Positions 28,601 to 37,339 of a stretch of DNA of 64,000 nucleotides are shown one piece after another. The first letter of the stretch is position 1, and every line of letters begins with the position of its first letter. Source of the stretch: Anas platyrhynchos (Eukaryota > Chordata > Aves > Anseriformes > Anatidae); assembly GCF_047663525.1 (NCBI RefSeq), contig NC_092604.1, forward strand, positions 13,441,501 through 13,505,500, read 5' to 3'. The notes beneath the pieces were generated by a model. It saw nothing but the letters and a program-made list of their open reading frames with translations. It was not told the origin of the DNA and made no database searches. The position numbers and the translations under genes are program-made.

Positions 28601-31565
28601 CTGCAGAGGAAGTGATTGATACATTATCAAGTATTTTGACTGTATGCTTTGCTAAATATGGTCTATATGCTTTTCCTTTAATTCCTTTGCTTAATTCATG
28701 TGTTCTTGCCTGAATTTCCCTGACCATGGTGTGGGCAAAACAGAGCCCCAGTGTTGCCTAGTGGGAAGTCTGAAATGTATTCTGAGCTCTTCTTTCCAGA
28801 AAAATATCTAGGAAATAATGATTTTTTGTTTGTTTGTTTGTTTTAACTTTAACTGAATGTACTTTTTTTGCTTTTTATCAGATTTCCAGAAACTTACAGC
28901 AGCAGATGATAAAACAGCCCAAGTTGAAGATTTTCTTCAGTTCTTATATGGGGCAATGGCTCAGGATGCCATATGGCAGAATGCCAGTGAAGAACAGCTT
29001 CAGGATGCGCAATTAGCTATAGAGCGCAGTGTGATGAATCGCATTTTCAAACTTGCGTTCTACCCTAATCAGGATGGAGATATTCTGCGTGACCAGTAAG
29101 TTACTGCAATTTGAAGTACCTGGCTTCTCTTTTGCAGTTGGTGCAGAAGGAAGCTCTGCAGTCTTCATGTGACAAACTTGATTGTCTTAAGGCCGTCATG
29201 CCATACACACTTGTGTTTCCTTTTAGAACATTTTGTACAAAACCAAAGGAGTACTTTAGCATCACGTGCAAAAGTTCGTGTTTGCAGCAAACAGCTAGAA
29301 TGAAATAAAATGTTAAGTATAATGACTCGAGATACAGACTTTGAGCTCTGCAAGTGTGTTTGCTGAGAATGATTAAAATCTGCTTCAGGACTTGCTCCTT
29401 CCATTTTCTGTTTTAGTACAGCACTTTCCATACATTTAGGTGTTCTGCTGGTTTTTAGAGCATGTTTTTTGAATGCTTTCATGGCTGCATAGTTGAACTT
29501 TGTATGGCAAAATCCTGTGTGTCACTTACTGACCTAATGCCCCTTAGCTGGGCCCACCATGATGCACATTCCTGAAGATCTTTCTTACAGTATACCAAAC
29601 CTGAAACTAGTGGGAAACCTCAGGGGACTGCTGGCTGGCTGCTGCTTACCTCTTACTCTTATTTTTTGTGTTTGTTTTTAGGGTCCTTCATGAACATATA
29701 CAAAGGCTATCTAAAGTAGTGACTGCAAACCACAAAGCACTTCAGATACCTGAGGTAACAACTTCTCCTTTCCTTTGCTTTGTGTGTTGGGGTTCTTGGG
29801 TTTTGATTGTGTTTGTGATGAGAGGATTGTTTTGCTTTACACCTAGAAACATTGTTTTTCTATCTGTGCCAGCTGTAATATCCTGCACTGCACCAATACT
29901 AAGATGCAGTAACTTTCTGATAGTTCCCTTCAAAAGACAAGCCTTCAACCCTTTATATTTCTGATGTGATTCATAGGCTGTAGCTGTGGTTTGCAGCTAT
30001 CAAGTTAGCTTTCAGAACTAGCCATCATTAACAGAACCTTGACACATCTGGGAATTTGCACAGCATTTTCAATTTTTTCATGGTTAATAGGGTAACTAAA
30101 AGCAGGTTGGTAGGCTTAAGAGGTCTGTGAGAGGCTGAATGTTTGCAGCCTTCTTAATTCAGTGCTTGGGCTGTGTGACTCCAAACGGCAAGTGTTCATA
30201 AAGCTGCTTATATGGACGACAGTGACATACAGCTCTACCTTCTTTCAAAATAGTGTACTGGAGAAGTTAGTAATAAGTACAGGCTAATTATGTTAATTGC
30301 ACAGACAGCATTGTCTCCTTGTAGTTTTTCATTATAATACAGCAGGAAGCGGCCTTAGTTCTGAGTGTAATGCAACCATCTTGACCTAGCGCTTCCTGTT
30401 AGTCTCGAGCCTTGCTTCCGCCTGCAAGTCTGTGGTACCTCAGATCCTCTGCGGTGCACATTAGCAGCTTGGACAAATGAGAGCAGGCAATGTGTTTCTT
30501 TTTTCTAGGTATATCTCCGGGAGGCACCGTGGCCATCTGCACAGTCTGAAATCCGCACAATAAGCGCTTACAAAACCCCCCGAGACAAAGTACAGTGTAT
30601 CCTGCGAATGTGTTCAACAATCATGAACCTGCTTAGTCTGGCAAATGAAGATTCAGTACCTGGGGCAGATGATTTTGTTCCTGTTCTGGTCTTTGTTCTC
30701 ATAAAGGTGAGTTCTTCTGCAAAGATCACAAACTTCAATTAATTCTTTTAATAAGCAAGCACACATTAGGAAGAAAAATAATTCACTTGGGTAGCTGGGA
30801 GCATGCTAAACTTAAAAACAAACAAACAAAAAAACTAATTCAGCATGTTTAAGTAGAAACAACAGAAATGTGATCGCAGTTATGGTTTTCGAATCCAAGC
30901 AAACTTTGCAAGTTGGAACCAAGGAAATTGGGGCCAGGCATTGTTGGAGTGATGGTGCTTTTTTGTAGTTGTTGTTTTGGGTGTTTTTTGATGTGTCCAT
31001 CAGCCTCGTTATCTGCATGCTTAATGTTGTCCTCTTCAACAGCCAAGATCCACATTAGTACGGACTTGCGTTTTTTTTTTTGAAGCATGAGGGTTTTGAG
31101 GATGGTCTGTGATGTATAAAATTCTGAAATAACAGGCTATTCCATGTGTTGAAATCTGGGATGGCTTTTATAGATTATGCCTGTGTTCTTTCTCTTGGCC
31201 TGCCAGTTGTTTTTCCTTGTTGGAAAAATGCTCCTTTCACCAAGTCAGATGTTTTCTGAGGCTGTGAAAAGGGGGTGGTCTGGATAAGCAGTCGCTATCC
31301 TACAGATGTATTAAATAATCATGTACGTGTTTGTGAGGATCACTGCAGAAGTAGAATTGTACTTCTACTATGTATCTTAGCTTTGCAAACAAACAAACAA
31401 TCTTTTTTCTTCTTTAACCCTCAGGCAAATCCACCTTGTTTGCTGTCCACTGTTCAGTACATTAGCAGTTTCTATGCCAACTGTTTATCTGGAGAAGAAT
31501 CTTACTGGTGGATGCAGTTCACAGCAGCAGTTGAATTCATTAAGACTATTGATGATCGCAAGTAA
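10473..31565 (+). CDS. GAPVD1: GAPVD1 / GAPEX-5 (RasGAP and VPS9 domain protein), complete coding region in 25 exons
   Basis: GAPVD1 is an endosomal regulator: its VPS9 domain is a nucleotide exchange factor for Rab5/Rab31, and its N-terminal RasGAP-like domain has been linked to Ras-family GTPases. It acts in endocytosis, receptor degradation and insulin-stimulated GLUT4 traffic. Seen: 25 exons with matching phases give 1461 residues (human forms about 1460-1490). Start [18 protein letters not shown]. RasGAP region about 150-390, with RRGTC at 172-176 (candidate arginine-finger area) and [13 protein letters not shown] at 314-326. A long Ser/Pro-rich acidic middle follows ([35 protein letters not shown]). 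The helical VPS9 platform runs from about 1250, and the VPS9 core includes [20 protein letters not shown] and [11 protein letters not shown], ending IDDRK. Exons are listed separately. Optional exons lie at 15570 and 15969. Confidence 0.97.
11063..11906 (+). CDS. GAPVD1: GAPVD1 coding exon 2 (RasGAP domain)
   Basis: Residues 62-343, the largest exon (844 nt). Carries most of the RasGAP-like fold: [16 protein letters not shown] near 170-185, [19 protein letters not shown], and [14 protein letters not shown]. Acceptor TTTAAAG, donor GCAG|GTATGA. Confidence 0.97.
13145..13231 (+). CDS. GAPVD1: GAPVD1 coding exon 3
   Basis: Residues 344-372, [18 protein letters not shown] to KFDK. Phase 0 both sides; acceptor ATTTCAG, donor AAA|GTAAGA. 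Confidence 0.94.
14233..14367 (+). CDS. GAPVD1: GAPVD1 coding exon 4
   Basis: Residues 373-417, [13 protein letters not shown] to SQLTSL. Closes the RasGAP-like region. Acceptor CCTTGCAG, donor CTG|GTAATA. Confidence 0.94.
14489..14678 (+). CDS. GAPVD1: GAPVD1 coding exon 5
   Basis: Residues 418-480 plus one base, [16 protein letters not shown] through [15 protein letters not shown] to NRLPI. Start of the Ser/Pro-rich linker. Donor ATAG|GTAAGG leaves phase 1, compatible with exon 6 and with both optional exons. Confidence 0.95.
15570..15650 (+). CDS. GAPVD1: Predicted GAPVD1 cassette exon (81 nt, phase 1-1)
   Basis: Bounded by acceptor AAATCCAG and donor TTTTG|GTGGGT. In the phase left by exon 5 it adds 27 residues with no stop, [16 protein letters not shown] followed by [11 protein letters not shown], and returns to the frame of exon 6. 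I recall no firm reference for it, so alternative or constitutive use cannot be told from sequence. Confidence 0.6.
15969..16084 (+). CDS. GAPVD1: Predicted alternative terminal exon of GAPVD1
   Basis: A strong tract and acceptor (TTTTTCCTTCCACAG) precede a frame that, in phase 1, reads [16 protein letters not shown], then [15 protein letters not shown], then TAA at 16082-16084. AATAAA (16080-16085) overlaps the stop. Use of this exon would give a protein of about 520 residues holding the RasGAP-like domain but no VPS9 domain. It could be a chance frame of 38 codons. Confidence 0.35.
16190..16390 (-). mobile_element. CR1 LINE 3' fragment (inverted)
   Basis: The + strand begins CACAGAATCACAGAATCG, then GGTTGGAAGAGACCTCC, AGTCCAACCTCTGACC, CCTCCAGGGATGGTGACTC and CCCATTCCAATGCC. 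This is the reverse complement of the avian CR1 3' end with its 8-bp terminal repeat. About 200 bp, 5'-truncated as usual, in GAPVD1 intron 5 just after the candidate terminal exon. The far boundary is uncertain because similarity fades after 16380. Confidence 0.93.
17108..17268 (+). CDS. GAPVD1: GAPVD1 coding exon 6
   Basis: Residues 481-534, [14 protein letters not shown] to MMSENE. Contains [17 protein letters not shown]. Acceptor TTCTTAG, donor GAG|GTATGC. Confidence 0.95.
18161..18290 (+). CDS. GAPVD1: GAPVD1 coding exon 7
   Basis: Residues 535-577 plus one base, [15 protein letters not shown] through [16 protein letters not shown]. Donor GAAG|GTGAAG. An internal CATG|GTAAAC resembles a donor, but the longer exon is what the family encodes. 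Confidence 0.94.
19152..19277 (+). CDS. GAPVD1: GAPVD1 coding exon 8 (GC donor)
   Basis: Residues 578-619 plus one base, [18 protein letters not shown] to LLEHEQ. The frame demands an end at ACAAG|GCAGGT, so the intron starts with GC. The GT four bases downstream would shift the frame. Confidence 0.9.
19500..19655 (+). mobile_element. CR1 LINE 3' fragment
   Basis: Reads CTGGAACAGGTTGCCCAGAG, TTTTCAAAACATGACC, CAACCTGCTGTAATTG, GGGGGTTTGGACTTGAATGA, CTGGAGGTCCCTTCCAGC: the sense 3' region of avian CR1. About 155 bp, diverged, in GAPVD1 intron 8. Confidence 0.9.
19988..20161 (+). CDS. GAPVD1: GAPVD1 coding exon 9
   Basis: Residues 620-677 plus one base, [19 protein letters not shown] through [16 protein letters not shown] to EIA. 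Acceptor TATATAG, donor GCAG|GTAACT. Confidence 0.95.
20467..20607 (+). CDS. GAPVD1: GAPVD1 coding exon 10
   Basis: Residues 678-724 plus one base, [19 protein letters not shown] to EVLPSDS. Acceptor TTTGCAG, donor TCAG|GTCAGA. Confidence 0.95.
21184..21318 (+). CDS. GAPVD1: GAPVD1 coding exon 11
   Basis: Residues 725-769 plus one base, [19 protein letters not shown] to [12 protein letters not shown]. Acceptor TGTTGTAG, donor TCAG|GTGTGT. Confidence 0.95.
21900..22019 (+). CDS. GAPVD1: GAPVD1 coding exon 12
   Basis: Residues 770-809 plus one base, [18 protein letters not shown] to DMDETAH. Acceptor ATGTAAG, donor CATG|GTAAGT. Confidence 0.94.
22577..22654 (+). CDS. GAPVD1: GAPVD1 coding exon 13
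   Basis: Residues 810-835 plus one base, [19 protein letters not shown] to SSNE. Acceptor GTTTCAG, donor GAGG|GTAAGT. Confidence 0.94.
22779..23152 (+). CDS. GAPVD1: GAPVD1 coding exon 14
   Basis: Residues 836-960, [19 protein letters not shown] with the proline run [10 protein letters not shown], the basic [13 protein letters not shown] stretch, then a Ser-rich tail [14 protein letters not shown]. Donor GAG|GTGAGG. Confidence 0.95.
23693..23780 (+). CDS. GAPVD1: GAPVD1 coding exon 15
   Basis: Residues 961-989 plus one base, [19 protein letters not shown] to SAMPK. Strongly charged. Acceptor CTCTACAG, donor AAAG|GTAGGA. Confidence 0.94.
24375..24455 (+). CDS. GAPVD1: GAPVD1 coding exon 16
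   Basis: Residues 990-1016 plus one base, lysine-rich [17 protein letters not shown] to YSTLQ. Acceptor TTTTCAG, donor CAAG|GTATGT. 81 nt and phase-symmetric, so it could be skipped in frame. Confidence 0.93.
25119..25241 (+). CDS. GAPVD1: GAPVD1 coding exon 17
   Basis: Residues 1017-1057 plus one base, [19 protein letters not shown] to LVNYDSG. Acceptor CTTTTCAG, donor GGAG|GTGAGA. Confidence 0.94.
25696..25825 (+). CDS. GAPVD1: GAPVD1 coding exon 18
   Basis: Residues 1058-1100 plus [21 protein letters not shown] to AFSY. Acceptor TTCATAG, donor TATAG|GTAAAC. Confidence 0.93.
26238..26347 (+). CDS. GAPVD1: GAPVD1 coding exon 19
   Basis: Residues 1101-1137 plus one base, [19 protein letters not shown] to HTDPE. 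Acceptor CTTTAAG, donor GAAG|GTAAAT. Confidence 0.94.
26705..26864 (+). CDS. GAPVD1: GAPVD1 coding exon 20
   Basis: Residues 1138-1190 plus [21 protein letters not shown] through [17 protein letters not shown] to AEDY. Acceptor TTGTTAG, donor TATAG|GTTTGT. Confidence 0.94.
27336..27523 (+). CDS. GAPVD1: GAPVD1 coding exon 21
   Basis: Residues 1191-1253 plus one base, [19 protein letters not shown] through [17 protein letters not shown] to REFIQ. Helical bundle before VPS9. Acceptor CTTTTAG, donor CAAG|GTAAGA. Confidence 0.95.
28882..29095 (+). CDS. GAPVD1: GAPVD1 coding exon 22
   Basis: Residues 1254-1324 plus [21 protein letters not shown] through [14 protein letters not shown] to DILRD. 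Acceptor TTATCAG, donor CCA|GTAAGT. Confidence 0.95.
29682..29754 (+). CDS. GAPVD1: GAPVD1 coding exon 23
   Basis: Residues 1325-1349, [19 protein letters not shown] to QIPE. Entry into the VPS9 domain. Acceptor TTTTTAG, donor GAG|GTAACA. Confidence 0.94.
30509..30706 (+). CDS. GAPVD1: GAPVD1 coding exon 24 (VPS9 core)
   Basis: Residues 1350-1415, [19 protein letters not shown] through [17 protein letters not shown] to [16 protein letters not shown]. The [16 protein letters not shown] block is the VPS9 signature holding a catalytic aspartate in the family (known). Confidence 0.96.
31425..31565 (+). CDS. GAPVD1: GAPVD1 coding exon 25 with stop (VPS9 end)
   Basis: Residues 1416-1461, [19 protein letters not shown] through [17 protein letters not shown] to IDDRK, stop TAA 31563-31565. 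The SYWWMQF tyrosine aligns with the conserved VPS9 catalytic-site tyrosine (inference from family). Acceptor ACCCTCAG. Confidence 0.96.
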   Translation, partial: ANPPCLLSTVQYISSFYANCLSGEESYWWMQFTAAVEFIKTIDDRK

Positions 31566-31962
31566 CTCAAACAGCACATACACAGGCAGACTGTTAGCAG
31601 AAGAGTCTATAAGAATGTACAACAGCTGCAAAAGCTAAGAAGAAACTTTCTTTGTATATAATATTGTACAGAATTGAGGCATTTTAAAACACACCTTTAC
31701 TAATCAAATTAATTTAACAGGTTTTCCTCTTCTCTTTTGGTTGCATTTTTCTCCCCTGTAGATACTGGCACTGTAAAAGGGACCACAGTTTTCAGGTATT
31801 TTGGAATCTTAAAATATGCAGAAAAGTCTCCATGTTTTTTTTCATCACCCCTTTTCCTGAATTCTTATTCATGTGAATAATTCACTTCATTTCTAATGGA
31901 ATACTGAAACAAGAATCAGGGCAACCACTTAGTATACTTTCTAGCTTAATACACCTTTTATT

Positions 31963-31968
31963 AATAAA
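31963..31968 (+). terminator. GAPVD1: GAPVD1 poly(A) signal 1
   Basis: AATAAA 398 bases after the stop codon; a short-UTR candidate. Confidence 0.5.
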
Positions 31969-32111
31969 ACACCAGCCACACTGCAAGTTTGTAGTAGGTG
32001 ACATTAGTTACCAATTGTATTTCACCTAAATTTAAAATCTGAGAGGACAATGTAAATATTATATAACTATATTTAATGCATTGCAATTATCTTTGGACTC
32101 ATTATCCTTTA

Positions 32112-32117
32112 AATAAA
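32112..32117 (+). terminator. GAPVD1: GAPVD1 poly(A) signal 2
   Basis: AATAAA in CTTTAAATAAACAAGC, about 550 bases after the stop. Confidence 0.5.
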
Positions 32118-33861
32118 CAAGCAAAAGCCTCTCTGACCTCTAACAGGTTGTTACGTACTGTGTTTTGGTAAATGAAAGGACTTTCTCAAAAGGAGAGATC
32201 TCAAGATTAAAAAAGAACAAACTAAACTATTTATTAAAATGTAATTACTGAAATTTCTGAAACTGGAATTTATAATAGATAGGGCTTAACTGATAGTTAA
32301 ACACTTTTTGGCTAGGGCATTAGGGTGTTATAAAGGTTTGAATATATAGAGGAGAGGGACTGTAAGTTACAATAGATAAGTCTAATATAAAAAGGAGTAA
32401 TATTACCTTACTGTAATATTTTTTTCTGAAATATTGTGTATACTGTACAAACCCCAAACAGAGATCCTTAACAAAACCTTGGGCTGTAATATATATTTTG
32501 ATTAGTGACATTAAATACATATGCCAGGGGTTTCAGTGAATGTTTTTACTAAATGTTCTTCATGTTGTCTGCTATGCAGCAGTGCAAGTTTTACTGTTCA
32601 TATAAAATATTTTAAAATATAACACTGTTCTTTATGAAACATATCATGACATCAGGTCAGGGTGTTTTATAGATTTCTCACCCCACCTTTCCCTTAAACT
32701 GATAATTATGAATTCAAAAACGTTTTTATGCACAACACCCCATAAATTTTTCATGAATGAAATGGTCTGAGTGATGGCCAGTGGTTGTCACCTGTATATA
32801 AGTAATTGCTGTTCTTTTTTAGCTAGAATTACACTGAAAAAGGACAGCGAGCATTTAATTTTTTCATGTCAGTATTATTCCTTGCTCTTCCTGGAGTGTT
32901 CAGTGCACTTCTGACAGAGGGATGTGTTAAGACTTGGTGTCTGTGACTGGTAAAGGAAACAAAATCTTTCTCACATTCTTTACAAAATATGTTTTTCTGT
33001 CGTTGATCTTTTGCTTTTTTGTTGGGTTCTGTGTGTGTGTGTTTGCGTGTATGCATTTTGATGATTAAAACCTGTAAGGAACTAGTACTTAAAATCACTT
33101 GGTTAACTGAAATTGGAACAATTTATGTAAAGTATCAAGTGCTTGATTTGGCTGTGCTACTTGTCAAGGCATAATTAAAGAAACTTACTTTCTAGGGCTC
33201 TATATGTAATTCAGTATAGCATTTTTGCCAAGCTAATCACAGGTGAAAGAGTGGAATGATAACTTTTTTTTTATAGTCTTTCTCCTTTATTAGAGACTTG
33301 ATTGTTTGGGGGAGCAACACTCAATAGAAATGAATTCCTCTGATCTGCCTTACTATGGAAACTCAGTGTGTGTACCACTGCAACATTCTGGTTATTTAGC
33401 CTTGATGGGTTTTTGGTGCTGAACATGTAACTTAATATTGCAAGCACAGCCCTGACACGCAGCAGTGAAGCACAAATACGCCCTTGCAAAAGATATGGCC
33501 AGATCATATCTAAAAGCAATATAAATTTATTTATATTTAAGTGTCCTACAATATGTAATTATTACTTGAATATCTGAGATGTTAAGACCAATGTATGAAA
33601 GTTCTTTTAGTCCTGAAGTTTGGGTTTTAGTTGAGGATAATATTTGATCCTTAAATCAGTCTTACTCTAAATCTTGCTAGTTTAAAAGATGGCACGACGA
33701 CACCTAAGCTGGTGATTACCCTGTGCATTGCGTCCCGTTTGCAAGCTTGGCAAACAGAGTTTGATCAGCATCATCTGGTCTTTCAGATTTGCTTTCCTTC
33801 ATGGAAGTGGCAAGAACCATTTTCTTCATTATTTTTATTAATTTGCTTTTCTGTGTAGAAA

Positions 33862-33867
33862 AATAAA
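33862..33867 (+). terminator. GAPVD1: GAPVD1 poly(A) signal 3 (distal)
   Basis: AATAAA about 2.3 kb after the stop, followed by T-rich sequence. It would give the long 3' UTR form. Confidence 0.45.
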
Positions 33868-33965
33868 AGAACTGGAGTAATTTTTTAAAAAACATTTTTA
33901 AACCAGTAAGTGTTTCGGTTAGCCCCAGATTAGCTGAGAGTATTCATTGTAAGATGGTCCTTTGC

Positions 33966-33987
33966 TTTTTTTTTTTTTTTTTTTTTT
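33966..33987 (+). repeat. Poly-T run
   Basis: Uninterrupted run of about 22 T downstream of the distal GAPVD1 poly(A) signal. Other T runs lie at 9438-9465, 24689-24706, 48394-48424 and 50203-50233. Confidence 0.85.
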
Positions 33988-34936
33988 ACCTGCTCTGAAA
34001 GTCCTTTATATAGTATTGCTAGGTGTAGTTAGAGAATTAGGCTTTCCAAAGAATTAAAAACCTTGTAATGTCATCTTAATATTTTCCCGTGGTGTCCCAT
34101 AACGTTTTGTTTTAAAATGATAAATTACGTGTATAGGAAGTGATGTTGTTAGATTTTTGGTGTGCAATAGTAAATGTGAAAAGAGTGCATAAAGGACCAA
34201 AATTAACAGAACTGTTGCCAAAAGGTGCCAGCCAACCACGTACACCCGTTTCTGTAAACTTGGTGCTTTCTGTTAGAATTACTTCAAGCACTGAAGGATG
34301 AACGGAACACCCCGAGGGAAGGGGGCTAGGGAGAGGTCATTAGCTGTAAGTGGATTGCATTCATGGACTTGGGGTTTGGTCATGGACTTCAGCACTGGGT
34401 GTTAGCGTGGAGAAACTGCCCAATTAAACAATGGCATGACTGCGCCCGTTAATTTTTGCAGAGGTGGTGTTTTCCTTTTCTGGGGCATAGAGGCGTGAAA
34501 GAAAAGGGCTGGTTCTTTCATCCCCAGGAGATTCCTTTTTTGCTCCTAACCCTAACGGAGTTTTCTCTTGAAGGCTTTTTTTAGATCCTCTTTAAGGAGA
34601 ATTGGAATGTGTATGAAATATTTGTCATTTAGGTTTAAAGGTTTTTGTTTTAAAGACCTTGTATTACCAAATGCTGAATGTAACTGCCATAAATTTCAGG
34701 AAAAAAAGCCACTATCGTGATCCCGTTTCCTGTAGGTGGGTTTCTGGTGAGCACAGCGCTGGTTTGTGTCACTGGGAACCGGCGGTGTTCTGTAAGCAAA
34801 ATTCCAGCAGCAGTTTGAGAGCTCCCGGCCGCGCTGGGGACAGGTAGCGGGTAGGGGAAGGCTGCTGGGGCAGCGAAGGAGCAGCAGGAGCAGGCAGAGC
34901 CGATCAGCCGCAAAGCTTCAAGCAAGTGAAGCGTGT

Positions 34937-34982
34937 GTGTGTGAGTGTCTGTGTGAGTGTGTGTGTGTGTGTGTGCGTGTGT
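34937..34982 (+). repeat. Imperfect (GT)n microsatellite
   Basis: GT dinucleotide repeat with GA and CT interruptions, about 45 bp, in the GAPVD1-MAPKAP1 intergenic region. Confidence 0.9.
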
Positions 34983-35329
34983 AACCGGGTGTGAGCAGCG
35001 TGCCCGTGTGCTGTGCCCACACCTGGCAGTGTGACCGCAGGGCTGCAGCAGGGCCACGGCCCAGGAGGGGGAAGGATGCTCGGTAGCAGCTGGGAACCTG
35101 CTTGAGCCTGTACTACTTGGAATTAATCTCTGCTGCGTTAGTGCCGTGTCCTGTACCTGTGCGTTGTGCTTTACCTCTACAAGCTTTGTACTGCCTCCCC
35201 TCCTTGAACCTGGTGCAGCCTTTACAAAGCGGCATTAACGAGCTTGCACAATTCTGTACGCAGGAACCCATCTTGTCTCTAACCTGGTTATTAATGTACT
35301 GTTCTGTAAGAAACTGATTAAAAGGAGAG

Positions 35330-35600
35330 CAGTTTTACCTGACCCGGCCTCCTCCTTCCGCATCGACCCCCCGGCCCCGGCCCTGCCCCGCCGCTCCCGG
35401 GCCCCGCCGCCGGCCCCCGCCCGCCCCCTGGCGGCCGCGCGGGGCGCCTGCAGGCCCGGCCCGTTCCCGGCCCCGTTCCCGGTCCCGGCCCCCCCCGCCC
35501 CGGGGCGCCCAGCAGCGGGCCCGGCTCCGCCGCCCGGTGCCGCCGCCCGGCCGCGGCTGGGTCCCCGCAGCGTTGCTGACCTTGATTCTCTCTCATTTGC
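35330..35600. promoter_or_regulatory. Isolated intergenic CpG island
   Basis: About 270 bp of very high GC and CpG (runs of CCGGCCC, CCCCGCC, GCGGCCGCGC), far from any recognised coding start. Minus strand: donor-like GTCAG|GTAAAA at 35334-35341. The compositional open frames crossing it (35235-35692, minus) show no family I recognise. It could be a promoter of a non-coding transcript or an orphan island acting as an enhancer. Confidence 0.5.
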
Positions 35601-35609
35601 ATCCGGCAT

Positions 35610-35830
35610 TTTTCATCCTCTGGAATATGGCGTTTGGGGACCTTTCCATCATTAAGTGGATTTACAGCAATTTCCTTATGTGTTTTCTCCAAGGGATTCT
35701 GTTATGAGAGGCACATTAAATCTCCATTAATACCTCATTATCCGACTGATAAGATTACCATGATAATGAGGCAGAAATTCTAATTGTTTCACTTCTTATT
35801 GTGCCTTTCATTAAATCATATACCTGCAAG
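35610..35830. promoter_or_regulatory. Putative conserved non-coding element beside the CpG island
   Basis: AT-rich block with many homeodomain-type cores (TCATTAAG, CCATTAAT, TCTAATTG) and a GATA-like CTGATAAGATTACCA at 35746-35760. It abruptly borders GC-rich DNA on both sides. Conservation is inferred from texture only. Confidence 0.4.
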
Positions 35831-36273
35831 TTGCCAGCGCTGAGGGGAGCCCCAGGCCCCGTGCGGGGAGCCCGTCCCCAGGCGCGTCCCATGGCCCCGG
35901 CGGGGTGCTGGGGCTGGGGGCCGTGGACGCCTCTCCCCTGGCTGCTGCTGCTCCCCCTCGGCCCCACAGCGGGAGGGCTGCATGGCCTGGAGCTGGGCTG
36001 GTGCCTGGCCCGGGGCTGTGGGGCCATGAGGGCTGGTGGCCACCGCACGGCCGAGTCCCAGGAGCTCAGCGCCCAGCTCCTGCCCCAGCAGCGCCCGCGC
36101 CTTTGCCCTGATGGAGGCCAAGGCCCGGCCCCTGCCCCTGGCCATCACCCCGTAACGCACGGCCCTGCTCAGGCCTTGGTGCCCGCTCCGTGGCAGCGCC
36201 GTGGTTTCACACCGCGGCTCTTTCCTGAGGGCTTTTAAGCGCAGGGGTGTTCAGCGCGTTTGCAGCCTCCTTC

Positions 36274-36421
36274 GGAGCTGTTACAGCCCATCAGGTCAAT
36301 GATCCATGAACTAAAAAGTCTCTAAGCAGGAGCAATTATTGTCTATCATGTGTCAAAGGCGCCCGTATTGACCCCGATAGATGGAGCCATTATGGCCTGT
36401 TGAGTCAACGATCCATGAACC
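36274..36421. repeat. Paired 39-bp imperfect direct repeat (36274-36312 and 36383-36421)
   Basis: Both copies share the frame GGAGC..TTA..GCC..T, TCAA, then GATCCATGAAC. By my alignment 28 of 39 positions match and all differences are transitions. The copies are 109 bp apart around an AT-rich core with CAATTATTGTC. Copy 1 also contains AGGTCA and, eight bases on, TGAACT, resembling two nuclear-receptor half-sites. Function unknown. Confidence 0.6.
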
Positions 36422-37264
36422 TCACGTCCCTGGGAGCAGAGGTCTCCACCAGCGCCCGTCCTGTGCGCCGCCTCCGCCCTGTCACCCGCGGAGGGCTGAG
36501 GGAGGCCCGGGATGGAGGTGGCTTTGTGCTGCGGGGCTGCCGCCAGCCTCTCCCCGGTTAGAGCCCCAGGAGCAGACACTGCCCTGCCCTGGCCTGGTGC
36601 CCACAGCTGGCTGTGTCAGGAAACACCGCGGGAGCCCCGCTTGGCACCAGAGCCATCTCCAGATCCTGCAGCTCCTTACGGCAGGGCCACAAGCCCTCCG
36701 TGTGGCCAGGTCCATTCCTTGGGCTCGCTTTGTGGCCACCCAGAGCCTGGAGCCGGGCTCGCAGTGGCTGTGGGCACGAGGAGCAGGAGATGGAGCCCAC
36801 CCGTGCCCCCGCCTGTGTCCCTTGTATCCGGATCTGCAGCAGCAGATAACGTTATCCTGCACAAGTGGACTTTGTTAAGCTCCTCCTGTGCTAACGAGGC
36901 GACGTCTCCATAGTAACTGGCACATTTGGAGGGCAGCAGGCTCACGGGACTGGGAGACAAAGCCTGTGCAGGAGCAGAGGCAGAGCCCACCCGCGGCCCC
37001 GCTCTGGGCAGAGCAGAGGCGATGGCTCCTCACTGCGGCACCGCGGCAGCCCCACGGCTCCCCACGAGGAGCTGGCTCTGACCCCAGCAGCCCTGGTGCT
37101 TGCCCTGGCCACGCAGCAGCAGGGACACGGCCGCTGTGCCAGGGCAGATTTTGGCAATGCCCTGCAGTGCCAGAGCCACCGCGTGCCCGAGCTGGGGCGG
37201 CCGTGGGCCCGGCTGTGCTGCAGCAGCTGGGCCGGGCAGATGCGCGGGGGCAGCAGGCGCCCAG

Positions 37265-37291
37265 CCCTGCCCTGCCCTGCCCTGCCCTGCC
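37265..37291 (+). repeat. (CCCTG)n tandem repeat
   Basis: Five CCCTG units in register in a GC-rich tract. Confidence 0.85.
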
Positions 37292-37339
37292 GGCACCGCG
37301 GCCACTTCCCCGCGTCGCCAGCGGAGTCGTTGGGCTGGG

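Larger units (their letters stand above)
11907..31424 (+). other. GAPVD1: GAPVD1 introns longer than 300 bp: remaining content
   Basis: Apart from the CR1 pieces and optional exons listed separately, the introns (the longest are 11907-13144, 13232-14232, 14679-17107 and 27524-28881) hold ordinary AT-rich sequence with short poly-T/poly-A runs, for example 24155-24170 and 24689-24706. No tRNA, snoRNA or microRNA hairpin was recognised on either strand. Confidence 0.5.
31566..33890 (+). other. GAPVD1: GAPVD1 3' UTR (extent approximate)
   Basis: AT-rich sequence after the stop with three plausible poly(A) signals. The distal end at about 33.88 kb is inferred from the last good AATAAA (33862). 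The block at 32829-33098 and other short frames are not coding. Confidence 0.55.

Noticed and set aside
35235-35692. Minus-strand frames of 124 codons over the orphan CpG island
   Set aside because: Two overlapping frames of equal length in extreme GC sequence; Gly/Ala/Arg/Pro composition, no family signature.
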